From Entonaema liquescens (Eukaryota; Ascomycota; Sordariomycetes; Xylariales; Xylariaceae): a DNA stretch of 64,000 bases. The stretch is from NCBI GenBank assembly GCA_902805475.1, contig CADCSX010000012.1, forward strand, positions 1-64,000. Direction: 5' to 3'. Position 1 is the first letter of the stretch. The number at the start of each line of letters is the position of its first letter. The translations under genes were made by a program, and so were the position numbers. The notes under the pieces are model-generated. The model had not been told where the DNA came from, made no database searches, and was given only the letters and a program-made list of their open reading frames with translations. Below, one piece after another: positions 1-13,063 of the stretch.

Positions 1-129
1 CCTAACTCCTAACCCTAACCCTAACCTCCTAACCCTAACCCTAACCCTAACCCTAACCCTAACTAACCTAACCCTAACCCTAACCCTAACCCTAACCCTA
101 ACCCTAACCCTAACCCTAACCCTAACCCT
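1..129. repeat. Telomere, (CCCTAA)n tract
   Basis: About 20 head-to-tail CCCTAA units run from the first base to about 129 and then stop abruptly in AT-rich DNA. The strand reads CCCTAA inward from the left edge, so this is the true left end of a chromosome; the G-rich strand is TTAGGG, the usual telomere of filamentous fungi (also of animals and trypanosomatids). Several variant units occur near the outer end (CCTAACT, CCTAACCT, CCCTAACTAACC), which may be natural variants or base-calling errors at an unsupported contig end. Confidence 0.98.
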
Positions 130-3100
130 TATTATTTTTATAAAAATAACCATTTAAATGATATTAATGTTTTTTATATAACTTATAATAATTTCTATTT
201 TTACATTATTACATAATACGTTTGGAAAATCATAACAATACATAATTATTAACGTTTTAAAGTCGGAATATAATATTTAATATATATAATATTTAAAATA
301 TAATAATTATTTAATAATAATTAAAATTTATATTTTATTTAATATAAAATTTAAATAAATTCCAATTAAATTTAAATAAAATCTTATATAAATTTATATA
401 TGGTAATTAATTTATTATTATATAAATAATTATTTTATTAATTTTTTATATATATATTTAAATACTTTAATTTCGAAATTTATTTTATTATTATATAATA
501 TTAGTTTTATTTATATAAATTTAATAATATATATATAAAAAAATATTATATATTAATTTAAAAATAAAATAAGATTAATAATTTTTTTAAAATATTTTAA
601 TATATTTAAAAAATTTATGAAAATTTATAAAGTTTTATTATTTTTTTTTTTTTTTTAATATATAATAATTAATAAAAATTTTTAAAATTTAATATATTAT
701 TTTTAATTTTTTTTAATTTTTTAATTATTTAATTTACAAAACCTCATTATTATTATTATTATTTTTTAATTTGGAATTTTTTTATAAAATATAATAAAGT
801 TTAATATAATTATATATAATTATTAATATTGATAATAAGTATATTATTTCTTTTTTTAATTTATTTAATATTTTTTAATGTTTATAAAAAAAGAATATTA
901 ATAGTTTAAATAAATCTTTTAAATGAGTTTTATAAAAACTATAATTTTTAATTCCTTTTTTTTCTTCTTATTTTTCGGCCCTTTATATTATTTATTTTTC
1001 CATATTTTTCTATAAATAGCAACAATTTCTAATCTTTTTAATTTCTTATAATAAATTATATATTTTAAACTTTTTTCTTTTTTATTTTTTAAATATAATA
1101 TATAAATACGGTTCATTTCCAAGTAATTATAATTAGATTTATTTTAATATTACTTATAATTCCTATATATTAAAATAATTTTAAAAATACTATTTTAAAA
1201 CTTTTTTAAAAATAATTAATATTTATAGTTTTGATTTAAGCTTATATTTAACTTCCATTATTAAAAAACTACTTAATATTTTATCTTTTTACATATTTAT
1301 TAATTAATATATTATTATAAATAATTTTTATAATATTATTAAAATATCATTTTAAATATTTTAAATAGTTATTATATTATTTATATATAAAGTTATCTTT
1401 GATTTAGGAATTACTTTTTATATTTTTATAAATTATTTAAATTTTTCTTATATTTTTATTTTAAGGTATTTTCTTTAATATTATTTTTAATATTAATAAG
1501 TAACTTTTATAAATTATACTTAATTAATAAATATACTTACATTTCACTTTTTTTAATACTATTTCCGTTATAATAACATTTATAATAATAAATAAAGTAT
1601 TTTTTAATAATATTTTTTTTATTAAAAATATTTTTTTAATTACTTTAAATAATGCTTTTTATATTAATATTATATATTTTTTTAATTAAATATTTACAAA
1701 TACTATATATATACCACTTATTTTTTTAAATATATCTTTTTAATTTTTATATTATACTTTAATATTATATAATAATATTAATTATAAAATTATATAAATT
1801 ATTTTATATAAGTTATTTATTAAAAATCCTTTAATTATTATTAAAAAACCCTTAATGTAATTAATTACTTTTATCATTTTTAATAACTTTATTTTTTAAT
1901 TAATTTTATATTTTAATTTCTTATATAAATAAACCTTTAGTTATTATATAATTAAAAGCGTTTTTATGGTTTTAAATTTAAATAAAAAGATTAATTTTAC
2001 TTTTTTTTTTAATTGTTTTATTTAATATTTTCTTTTAATGTTTTTTCGAAAATTAAACCCATTATATTAGCTATATATCCTTATTTATTAACTAGTTTTT
2101 TAAGGGTTTTAAAGTTATAAATTATTTAATTTAATATTATTTTGGTTCTTAATTATATATCATAATTAAAATAAAAGTAATTATTAATATATATTTATAT
2201 AAAGTTTTTATACTTAATATATTTATTAATAATATTCTATTAATAAATATAAGTTTTTTTTATAAAAATATTTAATATAATATTTATAAATTTTTATTAA
2301 TAATATATGCAAATATATTAATTATTTTAATTTTTAAAAGCTTATAATAATTTTATTTTTTATTTATAATATTATTTATTTAATAAATTAATACTATATA
2401 TATTTATATATTTTTTATATATCTTTTACTTATTAATAATAATAATAAGTTTTATTCCATTAATTAATGTTTTTGGTAAGATATTTATTATTATAAAAGA
2501 TATAAAGATATAAATTATTAACTTTTTAATAAAATTCGCCATTTTTTTATCTTCTTTGAAAAAATATTGCGCAATATTTTATAATAATGGGGTTATTAAC
2601 TTTATAAAACCAACTTTAATAATATTTAAAATAATTTTATATATTTAATAAATGTAAATATATTAAAAGATATGGTATGTAAATTATATTTATATATTAA
2701 TTTAATTTATTTATTTTATAAATAAAAAAAAAGTTTTTTTTATATATATATTTTATATTAAGATATTATATATTAAATAATCCTTTAATTATTTATTTCA
2801 ACAATTAAATCATATAATAAAGTTAATTTCTTTTAGTATAAAATTATTTTTTAAAGTTAATAATGATTAGATTTTAATAATTATTATATTTAAGAAATTT
2901 TTTAATTTATTATTTATAATAGTTAATTTCGTATAACTTGAGAATATATTTTCTTTTGTTAATATTATAATTAATATTATAATATAATTAATATTTAAAT
3001 AAAAAACGTTATTTATTGTTGGTATTATAAAAAAAATATTTAAAAAATTTAAAATTAAAACGTTTTTGTTTTTATGAGTTATACTTTATACTTTATATCT

Positions 3101-6100
3101 AATTTTATATAAAGTAATATAATAAGTTATATTGTTATTTCTATTAATATAACTTAAATATTTTAATTATTATATTAAATTTCTTATGTTAAGATTTCTT
3201 TTTATATAAGTTTATAATAATATATATTTAAGGAAAATACCTAATATACCTATATTTACCAATTTCTTATATTAATATTATATATTTAAAAATATTTTAA
3301 ATTTACTTATAATTATTACTTTATTTCTTAATAAATATATAGTATCTTTAATTAAATATTTTATTAAATTATAGAAATAATAATAATATTTAAAATTTAT
3401 GATTTAAAAATTTAAATTTAAATTAAGTTTATTTAATTTTTATTATATTTTATATTTCTAACTTATAAATTTCTATATTATATTAAAATATTTTAAAAAT
3501 AAAATATAAAATATAAAAGTATAATATTTATTAATATTTATTATTTTGTTTTTTAAGTAATATTTAAAATAATTAAATATTATTTAAATACGAAATTCCT
3601 TATTTATATTATTTTTTTTAATTTTTTTTTTTATTCTATTCACTTTTTATTATTATTGTTTTTTATTATAATTGGAATAGTTATTATAATAGTTGGTATA
3701 TTAATACTTAAATTTATATTTTATTTTTTATTAATATTTTTATTTAATTTAAACCTTTATTTATTTATTTTTTATATTTTTTTTTCGTTTTTTAATTTAA
3801 TATTTTTTTATAATATAAATTTTTTAATTAAGGAACCTTGTCTTTGCTAATTATACTAAAAACGATATATTTTTTATTAATATTTTATTTATTTAAAGTT
3901 AATTTTTATTAAATAATATATTTATTTATGTTTATATTTTTTGTTAGGTAATTATTAAATTTAATCCTAACCGTAAAAACCTTTTAAATATTTAAATTAA
4001 TTTATTAAATATTAAAGGTTTAAATTAGGTTATTTATAATGGTTGGGATATAAATAAAAAAAAAAAAAAACTATATTATCTAATAATATTATTAAAGTTT
4101 TTTTATAATATAAATATATTTGTTTTTTAAATAAAATATTTATTAATTATTTATATATATTAAGTATTTTATGGCATTATATTTAATATTTTATAATTTA
4201 ATTAAATAATTTAATTAATTAATTTAATATTTCTTATTTTATAAATTTAAAAAGAATGTATATTTAAAATGAAAAAAATGAAAAATATTAATATATTAAA
4301 AAATTCTAAAATAATAATAAAATAAATATAAATAAAAATGTTTAAGGTATAATATTAATTATTTTATGGATTCCTTAATATAATAAATATTAATATGAAT
4401 GAATATTTAGTAATGTTCTTAATTTATATATCTTTACCTTTTAAAAATAAATTTATTTAATTAATGATTAATGTTTTATTGTTTTTACCAACGCTTAATA
4501 ATTAATAAAAATATTTTATATAGATTTTTTTGTTATAAAGGTTATAAAAGTATAATAACTTACTATTTTTAATAAGGTTTTTATATACTACCTTTTTCTC
4601 TTTTATAAAAGGTATTAGAAGTAAGTGACGTTAATTTTTTGGTTTAGGTAAAATATTAAAAATATATTAATAAATTATTTAAATTATTAAATTAAAATTA
4701 ATAAGGAAATTTTTTATTTAAATATTAATATTTAATAAATTAAAGTTTATATTAAATTATTTATTATCTTAACGTAATAATGGATAATAGAATATTAGAA
4801 TAATAATATTATTAAAAAAAAATAATTATATAAAAGATTATATAAGTTAAGAAATCTTTTATTTTTATTTTTAATTTTATTAATAGTTAATGCTTTCTTT
4901 ATATAATATAAGTTATTAATTATAAACTTTATTAAATAATTCTAATTTTATAACCTAAAATTTAAACCATTATTTATAACGGATATATAATATTTTAAAA
5001 ATTAATATTTATTAAATTAACGTTTTTATTAGTTTTTAAGATGTAAATTTTATAACCCCCCTTTTAAATTTCTAAAATAATATATTATTATTATTATCAT
5101 TATTAAAATTATTATTAGTAATAAATATAATTATTTTGTTAATATATTTAAAATTTGGATAATCTTTTATAAAAATAATAGGATAATTTTTATTAATAAT
5201 TTCTTTTATACTTCTTCTGAAAATAACGTTTTATAGCATTTTTATAGAATTAGGTATAATTTAACTTAAATATTTATTTTAAACCTAAAATTATATAAAA
5301 TACTTAAAGGAAAAGTAATTATCCTTATAAACTTCTTTTCCGTATAAAAAAAAAAATTATTAATAAATATAAGATCACTAGACTTAATTTAAAAATATAT
5401 TTAGTATTTTTAAATAATATTATCCAAAATATTTAATATTTTATTTTATTTTAAGGATAAGTTTAGAATTAAATTAATATAAAAAAATAAATAAAAATTA
5501 ATTTAAATAAGATTTATTAATATTAATAAATACCTTAAATAATTAAATCTTAATAGTAAATATAAAGTAAAAGATATATATATTTTAATGCTTTTATAAA
5601 TATTATAAATAAAGTACTTAATATAATATTTTAATATAATATATTTTATTTATTAAAAGATTATAATATAGATATTATTTATTATTTAATAAGTTAATTA
5701 TATTTTTTTAATAACTTTAATACTATAAGATTTAATTATTTTATATTATTATATATAACATTTATAAACATTACGAAAAAATGTTTATTTTTTTCGGTTA
5801 AATTTTAAATTTAAAATAACAAAACTTCACATCCCATATCATTATAAAAACATTAAATATCATTAATATATTAAATTATAATTTTATTCTTAAAATAAAA
5901 TTTATATATTAATTTATTATATGGTTATTAATATATATTATATATTGGTTCTATTTAAATATCACTTAATATTTTTACTTAATAATATAAGTTTTTATAT
6001 TTAAAAATTAAATAAAAATTTAAAATAAATTAAAACTTGGAAAATTTATAAAATATATTACTTTTAAAATTTTAAAAACCCCTTTAATTTTTAATATAAC

Positions 6101-6950
6101 TAACAATTTTAAGAAAAAGGATAGTATTTTTTTTATTAATATATATATTTAATTTTAAACCTTAAATAATATATATTTTATAATTATTATGGGTATTTAA
6201 AATATATAATTTTAATTTTTTTTTAAAAATTAGAATTGGAAAATATTCCTAAAATATATTATTAAATTTAAAATTAAAACTTAAATAATATAATATATAT
6301 TAATTTTAATATATTAAAATAAAAAATATTAATAAGGTTTTACTTTAAAAAATATATAAAACGTATATTATTTTAGTAATATTTATAATATCCAAATTAA
6401 AAATATAAAATTGTAAATTACAGATAATTAATGAAAATTAATATATTCTGTTATTAAAAAGGGAATTTTTTAAGAATAAACCTATATTATTTTAAGTTAA
6501 ATTTAATTAAATAAATGGTAATAAAGTTTTAAATAATATAAAAATAAATAAATGAGATTTATTTTAATATAAGTTATATATTAGATATTTATAAATTCTT
6601 TTTTATAATAAATAAAAAATATTTATTTTATTAGGTATATTATATTATTTATTATAGTAAATAATATAATAAATAATAATATAATAAAATGGTTATATGT
6701 TAAAATATATATGATTAATAACGCTATATATTATATATTATTATTTTAAAATGTAAAATGAAAAACGAAAAAATAATAAAATAAATTAAAATATTTAAAA
6801 GTTAAATATATATTTTAAAAGATTTTATTAACGTATAATATTTTTATATATAAATTATTAACTAATTTAATAAATATTAATATATTTAATTAAATAATAG
6901 TAAAATTAAATATTAAAAATAATTGTAAAAAATTAGAAATTATATATTTT
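130..6950. other. Subtelomeric AT-rich gene desert
   Basis: I see no gene here. The sequence is dominated by TA, TAA and TTA words with frequent stops in all frames. From about 940 to 1,700 the + strand keeps C and has little G; from about 4,000 onward it increasingly keeps G and loses C. Such one-sided depletion fits RIP-mutated repeats. The only open frame (3,656-3,850) is a run of F, I and L codons with no support. No telomere-linked RecQ helicase, satellite array or interstitial telomere tract is visible. Confidence 0.7.
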
Positions 6951-9780
6951 AAATATATAAAGTAAGTATAATAATATAGGATATTTTTTACTTCTTTATA
7001 AAAGTAAACTAATATATTTTATTAGGATTTATAAGTTAAATAAAATAATAATATAAATAGGAAATATAATAGTAAATTTAATAAAAAATACGAGGTTTTT
7101 AAGGGTATGGTTGGATAGGAAATTAAGATAAACAAGATATTAATAAATAATGAAAATAAAAATAAAAAAATAATAATCTACCTTTTTAAGGTTAACAACA
7201 TTTACGTAAGGGTGTAACCTCTTAAAAATAAAAAAAATATATATAAAAGTTAAAAAAAATATAATAATATATAAAATAATAATGTAATATATATTAAATA
7301 AAAATGGTAGAATATATAGGATTGTAATTAAATTAAAGAAAATTTAATTAGTATATTTCTAGAAAATGATAAAAGTATATAAGGTAATATTAATAAAATA
7401 TATAAAAAGTAAAATGGGTTATTTTTTATTAAATTTATATTTGAATAGAAAAATAGCGGAATTGGAAAAGAAGGATAGTAATAAAAATAATTTTATAGAA
7501 AAGATAAAGTAAAATATTTAAAAATAGTTTTAAAAATTATAAATATAAGGTTATTATTTGATAAAAAAAAGTAAAAATAAATTAAAAAACCTCTTTACTA
7601 TTACCTCGATATAAAAATTAAGTAAAAAAGATTTATAAATTAAAAAAGAATGGATAGAATTTTGGAAAAGAAATTATCCTTTAAAAGAAATAATATTATA
7701 AAAGTAAAAAATAAAATAGGATTAAAAATATAATTAAAATATAATTACATTAAAATTATTTTCGAAAAAGAAATGGTTAAAAAAGATTTATAAATTATTA
7801 AAAAAATATAAGGTATTAATATTAATTTAAATACGTATGGAAAAAATAAGTTTAAAGATATTTTTATTTAAATAAGTTATATTAAAAATAAAAATATTAA
7901 AATATTAATATAAATAAAAAGAAATAATGTATTATATAATAATAAAATGTCTTAGATTTATAATATAAAAAGGAAAGTTTTGTAATAAATTAATGTTAAA
8001 AATATTTAATTTATAATGCGATTATAAAAAAACAATAAAAAATAATAAGGAAATAAAATAAATAATCCGGTAGTTTTTAAAATTAAAAGTTTTATTTATA
8101 TATAATTTAATAATAAATTTAATAAAAAAGGAGAAAATATAAAAGTTAAAATTTAAAAAAAATCTAATTATAATATAATAAATATAAATTAAAGTAAATA
8201 CTTATAAAACCACCATAATAAAACCATAAAAACAAATGGTTTAAAGATCTTTTAATGCTAATATAATTTATTACTTAACCTTAAAAAGATTATTAAAAGA
8301 AATATTAACCTTAAAAGAATTATTACTTTTATTAATACCATTATTATTAATAAATTTAAATTTATTTAATATGTTAAAAATAATGTTATTTAATCTTTTT
8401 TTTTTAAAATTATATAAATTTAATAACTTAAGATAAAAAGGTATTTCCTTAAAAAAAAAAAGATATAAACTTATTATAATCCGGATACGTTTCTTATTAA
8501 TTTTTTAATAAATACAGTAAAAATTTTAAAATAAAATATATATTTTACGGTAGTTTATTAAAAAAATTTACGGTTTTTAGGTAAAAAAGTAGTTATTATT
8601 TATTTAAAAATTAAAAAAAATAAATTAACGTAAAAAATAAAAAAATAAATGAATAAAATAAACTTTATTATAATTAAAACAATAATATACCTTAAAAATT
8701 ATATTTTATTAATATTACAATTAAGCTTAATGTTATTTATACTTTTATTAATTTATAAAATAACGGGGAAATATAATTTCAAAAATATATTATCTTTTAA
8801 CCATAATAAATTTATATATAAATTATTTTATAATAACAACAAAACGTAATTAAGTTCTTTCTGAGACTTTATAATGTAAAAAAACCGCTTTAACCTAAGT
8901 CCTAAAAGGTATTTAACCCTAAACATTATCGAAAAGAATTATAAAAAAAGTTAAAAAATAAATTAAAATATTTAAATCCTTAACTATATTATTAAACCTT
9001 TAAAAAAGAAATTAATATAAATTAACTAAATAAATACAAATTAAAGATTAGAAAAAATAAAAAAAGAATATATCTAAATATATCCTGTAATTACCTTAAC
9101 GTAATAATAATAAATTTATTAATTAAAGAATATTATTAAATAATTTATACGAAAAAAAAAATTTAATTTGTGTTTAAAATAAACATAAATCAAACGGAAA
9201 TAAGGTATATAAAAATAAAAGTAATAATAATAATCTAAATATTTGAAAAATATATAACTTTATAAAAAAATAAAATTATTATTATTATTGTTATTATTAT
9301 TTGGGGTAATAAATTAATAATAAAGTATAATTAAAAATAATAAAATAAAAAAAAAGATAAGTGTTTAAAATAAATATTTAAGAAAAAATATTCGATAAAA
9401 AAAAGAAATAATGCTTTTTTAATATATATAAAAAGTAATTGTATTTATTAAATATGTTATTATTATATATTATTAATAAAACTATTAATTATATATTACG
9501 TAAAAAACGAAGGGAAAATAAGGGAATTTATAAGAAAATAACGAATAAAGTACCGATATGGAATAATAAAGGCCGTTAAGTATGGATAAAGGATAATTAT
9601 TAAATAATATATTATTAAGAAATAGTAATAAAGATTAAAAATAAATGGAACGGGTTAGGTTTTTTTTGATAAAAGTATAATAAAGTTTTTAAGTATTTAA
9701 AGGTTTATTAAAAAAAAGTATTAGTAATATTTAAATTATAAAAAGTTATATATATAAATATAACGTAGTAAAAATAATAA
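6950..9780 (+). pseudogene. Decayed mobile element, possibly Gypsy-like (gag near 7,080-7,560)
   Basis: This block keeps G and has little C on the + strand, as expected if the coding strand of an element lost its cytosines. Read on +, around 7,330-7,450, a broken frame shows the spacing of an LTR-retrotransposon Gag core: an IF followed by a D, then Y, then F..F..E, with stops where Gln or Trp would be expected. Near 8,900-8,940 another frame reads like FNPKHYRK, which resembles the linker before reverse transcriptase in fungal Ty3/Gypsy elements. The stretch 8,150-9,250 keeps more C, so more than one element may be joined here. No zinc knuckle, long terminal repeats or intact frame could be found. 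Assignment to Gypsy is inference from a few residues and could be wrong; that the block is decayed repeat DNA is more secure. Confidence 0.25.
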
Positions 9781-9818
9781 TAATAATAATATAATAATAA
9801 TAATATAATAATAAATAT
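9776..9818. repeat. AAT/ATA trinucleotide microsatellite
   Basis: Interrupted (AAT)n, with two phase slips where the run reads AATATAAT. Simple sequence with no other visible role. Confidence 0.8.
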
Positions 9819-10785
9819 TATTTTTGTAATATTTAATAATTATTTAAATATAAATTATATAAAATAATATATAATAATTATTAAAAATTAAAAATTTAAA
9901 TTTTTTAATATTTTATATATATAATTATAATTATAATTATATATGAGTATTGGATAATTAAAATAAAAATTTTTAAATTAATTTTAATAATTAATATTTT
10001 ATTAATATATAATAAAATATTATATATGTTATAAATAATATAATTATTATTAATTTTTAAAAAATATTTATTATAATATATATATAATATTATATAATTT
10101 AATTTAATTTAATTTAATATTTAAATATATAATATTAATATTATTTAAAGATATTTATAATTTAAAATAATTAAATATAATATGTTAAATTTTGGAAATT
10201 TTTAATATATTATTTAATATAAAATTATATTTAATTTTATTTTTATAAAAAAATATTAAAAATAAATTTTTTTAACAAAAATTTTATTACGTAATAACGA
10301 AAAAAATAAAATCCGTCAGAAATAATTTAATTATAAATGTAATTAAAGTTATAATTAAAAATAATTAATATTAACATAATTTATAAATTAATAATTTATA
10401 TAAATTTTTAAAAAATTTAAATAATTTTTTTTTATTTATTAAAAAATTATTGTAATAAAATATAAATATATTTTTTATAATTTTTGTTATATTTATTTTT
10501 TAAATTTTTTATTATATTAAATATATAATTAAATATAATTTATTAAATTTTAAAATTTTTAAATATTATATTTATAAAATTATAAATTTCTTTAATATAT
10601 TATATTTTTAATTAAATTATTAATTTTTATAAGTTGTTAATTTATGGATTACATTAACAGAATTAATAAATAGTTAAAAAAATGCGAAAATATTTTATGT
10701 TTAAATAAATTGTTTTATATATATAACTCGCGGTTAATAATTATAAAATAACGTATTAAAAAAAAAAAACTTAATTTTTATTTTA
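9819..10785. other. Decayed AT-rich DNA, no gene
   Basis: Very low in both G and C. Apart from a small less-decayed patch near 10,285-10,322 (TTACGTAATAACG followed by ATCCGTCAG) nothing interpretable is visible. Confidence 0.5.
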
Positions 10786-11246
10786 GAGTAATATTTAATT
10801 AAAAATAATAAATATTTAGTTTTGTATATATATTTAATAGTAAAGTTTTATAATTTTTGGTTAATTTTATTTTATAAATTTTTATAAGTTTTAATTTTAA
10901 AAATTGTTAAATTAATTACGGTTGTATAAATATATTTTAAGGTAAAAATATAAGATTTTATTTAATTAAATAATTTATTAATTATTTAATTGATGGATTA
11001 ATTGATTGATTTATTAATTGGTTGGTTGGAATTGATAAAATTATTTAAGATTAGTGGTATATAAATTAAAAAACTTTAAATTTTTAGTGGGGTGAATATT
11101 GGATGGAAGTATGGTTGTGTTGTAGTAAATTTGTATAGAGATATATATAATATTTATGCGATTTTTGCGTGTATAGTATTTTTATAAAATATTATATAGT
11201 TATTATCGATTTAATATGTCTTTTATTGTTTAATGAATATTATTTT
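10786..11246 (+). mobile_element. TIR element family, copy A (non-autonomous, MITE-like)
   Basis: This copy is collinear with 49,983-50,472 (copy B) and with the reverse complement of 37,448-38,077 (copy C). Shared landmarks in order are GAGTAATAT at the left end, TTTTTGGTTAATTTTATTTT, TTAATTACGGTTGTATA, AAAATATAAGATTTT, a TTAA/TTGA microsatellite, ATATATATAATATTTAT, and a right end resembling the reverse complement of the left. Copy A keeps more G (for example GTGGGGTGAATATTGGATGG near 11,090) and so is the least mutated of the three. There is no internal coding potential, and the ~460 bp size fits a MITE-like element mobilised in trans. The superfamily cannot be named because the outermost bases and target duplication are obscured by mutation. 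Confidence 0.7.
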
Positions 11247-11475
11247 AAAAATATTATATTTTTTAAAATGATTGTTGGTTGGAAATTTGGTTTGGGGTTA
11301 ATCAGGAACTTAGGGTTATTTAAGGATTTGGGGTTAATAATGGATAAAAGGTAAAATTGATTTTTTTTTTTAAGCCAAAAATTAATTTTGCCCTTTGTTG
11401 CGTACTGTGGCTTATATCCCCCCACCAAAAAAAAATCAATCCTGTTTAAGATTGATTTTGCCTTATTGTGAGGTA
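11247..11475. other. Less-decayed segment with imperfect hairpin
   Basis: Immediately right of copy A the G+C is well above the background. It begins with a short direct repeat (TTTGGGGTTAAT at about 11,291 and ATTTGGGGTTAATAATGG at about 11,326). It then holds an imperfect hairpin: arm 11,355-11,377 (AATTGA, a T run, TAAGCCA) and arm 11,407-11,440 (TGGCTTA, a C run, an A run, TCAAT). A partial direct repeat, AATTTTGCC / GATTTTGCC, lies at about 11,382 and 11,453. The short frames on both strands (11,169-11,354 and 11,240-11,428) come from this composition and have no coding support. It may be a young insertion that RIP has not fully mutated, or an end of a larger element. Confidence 0.45.
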
Positions 11476-11939
11476 TATTTAATTATATAATTAATTAAAT
11501 GAAATATTAAAAAAATTAAAAAATAGATATTACGAAAATTATAAAAAGTATAATTATATTTTATTATAATAATTTTTTAATAAATAAAAAAAAATAGTTT
11601 AAAGTTTTTAAAAAATATTAATATTATAATAATATAATTATTTATTTAAATTTAAAGTCCGATTTTTTATAATATTTTTTTTAAATAAAGTGTATAGTTA
11701 TGTATAAATATATTTTATATATATTTTTGTTAAACCATTAATTTATAAATTACGTTATTAATTTTATAATAAAAAAAATTTTTATAAATATAAAATATAA
11801 TATAATATATAATTATTTAAATTATATTAATATAAAAAAAATTATATAATTAATAATAATTTTTATTTTAAATTATTATATTTTTAAAATTATAATTTGG
11901 TTTTTTATTTAAAATAAAAAGTTAAATTAAAATTAATAT

Positions 11940-12150
11940 TTTTTTAAAAAAAGTATAATAAATTATGGTTAAAAGTTATTTAATAAATTAAAACTATAAT
12001 TACATTATTTTTATTATTTTATAATGAGATAAAAAAAAAAAAAATTATTATAATTTAATTACAAAATAATATACATTAATATAATGGTAAAACAATCAAT
12101 AATTACGTAATAATTACCATTATTTTACTAAAAAATATAGGGCTATTATT
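11940..12150 (+). repeat. Left arm of large inverted repeat
   Basis: The reverse complement of 14,541-14,705 matches this stretch in order: ATTAYGGTTAAAA, TTATTTAATAAATTAAAAC, TTATTTTTATTATTTTATAA, an A run, TAATTTAATTAC, then ACCRTTWTT and AAAATATA. This arm carries about 45 bp absent from the other (about 12,063-12,107). The arms could be long terminal inverted repeats of a ~2.8 kb element, or two independent inverted copies of one repeat. Confidence 0.6.
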
Positions 12151-12679
12151 TAATATTTAAAAGATTTAATTAAAATTAAATAGAATTTATTTTTTGTTTA
12201 AAATTTTTTAAAATTTTAAAAAAATAAAAAATGTTATTTTATTTTTTTTTAATTATAATTATAAAAATATTAATAATTTAAATAATGTAAATTTTAAATA
12301 AATTGTTTTATATTTAAGTAATTTAAATATATAATAAATTAAAATATTAAAAAGTAATTATTATAAATTATAAAATATAAATAATTTTAAAAATAAAATT
12401 TTATATAATATAATATTTATAATTTATAATAGAAACATAAAATAATTTAAAACGAAATAATATATATATAATAAAATAAATTTAAATAAATTTAATATAA
12501 TATTAATATTTATATATAAAAAATAAAATATATAAATAATATTAAATAAAATTATAAAAATATAGTTATTTGTAAACCCTATAAAGAAAACTTTATATAT
12601 ATTTTAAGGTTAGTTTAATTTTGTGCTAATATGTGGGCTATTATATTATTATGGAAGTCTTTATAACTTATATTATATA

Positions 12680-12937
12680 GCTTAATTTTATAATTAATTA
12701 ATATAATTATTGGATTTTTTTAAAAATATATTAAATAACGTAAATTATAAAATTTAATTAAAAAATGAAAAGAATTTAAAAAAATAATTTATTTAATAAT
12801 ATGTTAATTTATGTAATTATTTCGATAATAATTTATTTTTTTATTAAAATATTAAAAAGTTTATAATAATTATGGGATTTAAACTTATTTTTTTTAATAA
12901 AAAAATGTTAAATATTAAATTATTGTATTAAATAATT
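12680..12937 (-). mobile_element. SINE-like repeat, copy D4
   Basis: Read on the minus strand, 12,937-12,864 matches the tRNA-like head of copies at 36,198 and 15,394: A-box-like segment, T run/A run, TAAGTTTAAATCCCAT, then AATTATT. The body continues toward 12,680 with the same order of words as copy D1 (AATTTTTTAATAAAAAA-like, then ACTAAATTA.TATTGAAAT-like). It lies head-to-head with D1, about 126 bp between heads. More mutated than D1; its 5' and 3' acceptor heptamers no longer pair well. Confidence 0.55.
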
Positions 12938-13063
12938 AATTATATTAAATAAAATATTAAAAGTAAAATTTTATTTATTTATAATTATAATAAAAAAATA
13001 TTTTATAAATATATTTAAATATTAAAAATAAATTATAAAATTTAATTTATATTAAAAATATTA

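Noticed and set aside
3656..3850. 64-codon + ORF rich in F, I and L
   Set aside because: Composition is what random AT-rich DNA gives in a frame poor in TAA; no promoter-like or conserved context, and G+C equals background.
8649..8849. 66-codon + ORF with a hydrophobic centre
   Set aside because: Lies inside a decayed repeat block, with no start context or signals; hydrophobicity follows from T-rich codons.
11309..11317. Interstitial telomere motif TTAGGGTTA (also near 18,702)
   Set aside because: Single short matches, not arrays; more simply part of a local GGGTTA direct repeat.
11169..11428. Overlapping ORFs on both strands (61 and 62 codons)
   Set aside because: They span the right end of TIR copy A and the hairpin segment; the LGL repeats come from short direct DNA repeats.
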